A stretch of 12,927 nt of DNA from DATDCV01 sp036524155 (GTDB lineage: Bacteria > Verrucomicrobiota > Verrucomicrobiia > Limisphaerales > UBA8199): NCBI GenBank assembly GCA_036524155.1, contig DATDCV010000423.1:1-12927 (forward strand), in the 5' to 3' direction. How positions within the stretch are numbered: position 1 is the stretch's first letter; each line of letters begins with the position of its first letter. The position numbers and the translations under genes are program-made. The notes beneath the pieces were generated by a model. It was given only the letters and a program-made list of their open reading frames with translations. It was not told where the DNA came from and did not search any database. This document shows, in pieces, positions 12,143-12,927 of this stretch.

Positions 12143-12215
12143 GGCCCGCAAGCATTAAAGTGATGCAACGGACTTTAATCCGTAGAACAGGGCGCGTAAC
12201 CCTGGCGGGCCACCA
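12143..12215 (+). tRNA. Noncanonical tRNA-like, anticodon uncertain (TTA or TAA)
   Basis: Acceptor GGCCCGC/GCGGGCC perfect, A73, CCA 12213-12215. D stem GCAT/ATGC, loop TAAAGTG. Anticodon stem ACGG/CCGT closes an eight-base loop ACTTTAAT, so the anticodon could be read as TTA or TAA. T stem CAGGG/CCCTG, loop CGCGTAA (G55, C56). Confidence 0.72.
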
Positions 12216-12267
12216 ATTCAAAGGCCCAAGATCGAGTGCTGAAGGGCACAAGCTGGTGCGCCTCCTC

Positions 12268-12303
12268 TGCACTTTAGCCTTTAGCATTCAGCCTTCAGCC
12301 TTT
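12268..12303. repeat. Single arm of the TTTAGCCTTCAGCC word repeat
   Basis: ACTTTAGCCTTTAGCATTCA followed by GCCTTCAGCCTTT is the same word family as the hairpin at 8761-8830, here without a matching left arm. It fills the only long spacer (12216-12307) of the second block besides the one with the A/T-rich hairpins. Confidence 0.55.
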
Positions 12304-12307
12304 CCCC

Positions 12308-12383
12308 TGCCGGGTCGTCTAATCAGTAGGACACCGCCCTTTGAAGGCGGCTCGTGCTGGTGCGAGTCCAGCCCCGGCAGCCA
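12308..12383 (+). tRNA. Noncanonical tRNA-Gln(TTG)-like
   Basis: Acceptor TGCCGGG/CCCGGCA perfect with U1-A72, G73, CCA 12381-12383; U1-A72 and G73 are Gln identity features. The D loop reads AATCAGTAG where a normal one would read AATTGGTAG, so TGG has become CAG. Anticodon stem CCGCC/GGCGG, loop CTTTGAA, anticodon TTG. T stem GCTGG/CCAGC, loop TGCGAGT (G55, C56). Confidence 0.9.
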
Positions 12384-12391
12384 ATCATTTC

Positions 12392-12465
12392 CGCTCGGTG
12401 GTGAAACAGGATCACGGCTGGCCTACACCCAGCAATCGGAGGGGCAGCACCTTCCCGAGCGACCA
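12392..12465 (+). tRNA. Noncanonical tRNA-Val(TAC)-like
   Basis: Acceptor CGCTCGG/CCGAGCG perfect, A73, CCA 12463-12465. D stem GTGA/TCAC, loop AACAGGA. Anticodon stem GCTGG/CCAGC, loop CCTACAC, anticodon TAC with C at position 33. T stem GGAGG/CCTTC, loop GGCAGCA. Confidence 0.8.
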
Positions 12466-12473
12466 TTTCCATT

Positions 12474-12548
12474 TGCCTCGTGGTGTAATCAGGAGCGCGT
12501 CGGTCTCTGAAACCGGAGGACCTGGAGCAAAACCAGGCGAGGCAGCCA
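12474..12548 (+). tRNA. Noncanonical tRNA-Gln(CTG)-like
   Basis: Acceptor TGCCTCG/CGAGGCA perfect with U1-A72, G73, CCA 12546-12548. D loop AATCAGGA. Anticodon stem TCGGT/ACCGG, loop CTCTGAA, anticodon CTG. T stem CCTGG/CCAGG, loop AGCAAAA (G55, C56). Last member of the array. Confidence 0.88.
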
Positions 12549-12589
12549 ATCTTAAAAACAGGATTCCGAAACAAAACGCTGCGCGTGCC

Positions 12590-12927
12590 CTACTCTTTGG
12601 CAGAACGTTTCATTTCAAACAGGCGTGTTTTCAAACTTGCAGCCTTAGCCAGAGCAGCCTGAGCCGCATCGCACGTCCAGAATGCGTCAATCTCGTTCAA
12701 TAAACTCAGCCGACGTGCTGCGGCGACATGCAAATAATCGGCGCTGCCACAATTAAACTCGCTCGATTTGTCCGCGCTGAGTTCTTCCGCCGCATCCACC
12801 ATCTTGTCCGCCGTCAACTCCGGCTGCCAACGCAGGCGTGATGTTGTCTTCTCAGCCGCCCTTAAGGCGCGCCAAGCAACTTCGCCGTGGGAATCGACAC
12901 GTGTCAGCCGGAGGTTGTGGCGCAACT
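12590..12927 (-). CDS. PIN-domain protein, VapC-like (5' end outside window)
   Basis: Stop TAG at 12590-12592; the frame is open to the right edge, so the TTG at 12925 is probably internal. The visible C-terminal part shows PIN features: an acidic residue in SADYLHVAAARRLSLL and another in FWTCDAAQAALAKAA, corresponding to the third and fourth acidic positions of VapC-type ribonucleases. Some VapC toxins cut tRNA, which is of interest beside a tRNA-like array, though no antitoxin is visible. It is convergent with the array, 41 bases from the last CCA. Confidence 0.72.
   Translation of the reverse strand, partial: LRHNLRLTRVDSHGEVAWRALRAAEKTTSRLRWQPELTADKMVDAAEELSADKSSEFNCGSADYLHVAAARRLSLLNEIDAFWTCDAAQAALAKAASLKTRLFEMKRSAKE

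Noticed and set aside
8042..12560. CRISPR array as an explanation for the repetitive right half
   Set aside because: No constant repeat with regular unique spacers; the repeated units are cloverleaves of differing sequence.
8063..12574. Minus-strand frames across the array giving peptides such as GRTRTCTGDALN, GWTRTSTSRLQ or VRAAGFGPPT
   Set aside because: These are antisense translations of tRNA-like genes (T arm and acceptor read backwards), a known source of spurious proteins; the cloverleaves explain the sequence.

Overview
The window most likely comes from the PVC group, probably Verrucomicrobiota. That is inferred from an H-X9-DG-type prepilin protein, a BlaI/M56 peptidase pair, moderately high GC and many word-repeat hairpins between genes. 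No rRNA or other phylogenetic marker is present. The left half (1-8041) carries, on the + strand, the 3' end of a Ro60/TROVE gene, fragments of a conserved gene of possible ClpP-like fold, and an SPFH/Band-7 (slipin) gene. This backbone has been broken up three times. A hypothetical gene (763-1746) sits between the Ro60 gene and a decayed second copy of the Ro60 3' end (about 1750-1842). A HigB/HigA-like toxin-antitoxin pair (2265-2899) sits between two copies of the 5' part of the ClpP-like gene. A 3.1-kb minus-strand block (prepilin protein, BlaI repressor, M56 peptidase, with BlaI-type operators) splits that gene into 3244-3427 and about 6574-7037.

The right half (8042-12548) is an array of about 20 tRNA-like genes, all on the + strand, in two blocks of ten (8066-9479 and 11601-12548). 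Nineteen have an encoded 3' CCA; one ends in CCC. Most fold as cloverleaves with readable anticodons: Cys, Lys, Arg, five Leu, Ser, Ile, two Val, Glu, Met, Thr and two Gln. Their elbow is abnormal in a consistent way. T-loop position 55 is G in 19 of 20 (normally U), and the D-loop GG is replaced by AG in 18 of 20. In one exception the 19-56 pair appears flipped to C-G. Leu anticodons sit on short-variable-loop bodies and an Ile anticodon on a long-variable-arm body. A further 120-nt element with a perfect acceptor-like stem and ACCA end lies just upstream of the slipin gene.

Between the two blocks lie a small HNH protein gene (+) and a minus-strand gene whose C-terminal half carries the DGA- and GTRH-like motifs of DisA/CdaA-type nucleotidyl cyclases. 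The window ends in a PIN-domain gene cut by the right edge.

Ro60 binds Y RNAs, some with tRNA-like modules, and SPFH proteins have been proposed, in comparative-genomic work on RNA repair recalled here from memory, to act as scaffolds with a tRNA-like RNA. The reading offered here is a tRNA-mimic or stress-tRNA system: Ro60 plus slipin as protein partners, the array as RNA partners, and the cyclase-like and HNH genes as possible signalling or effector additions. The combination is visible in the sequence; the function is inference.
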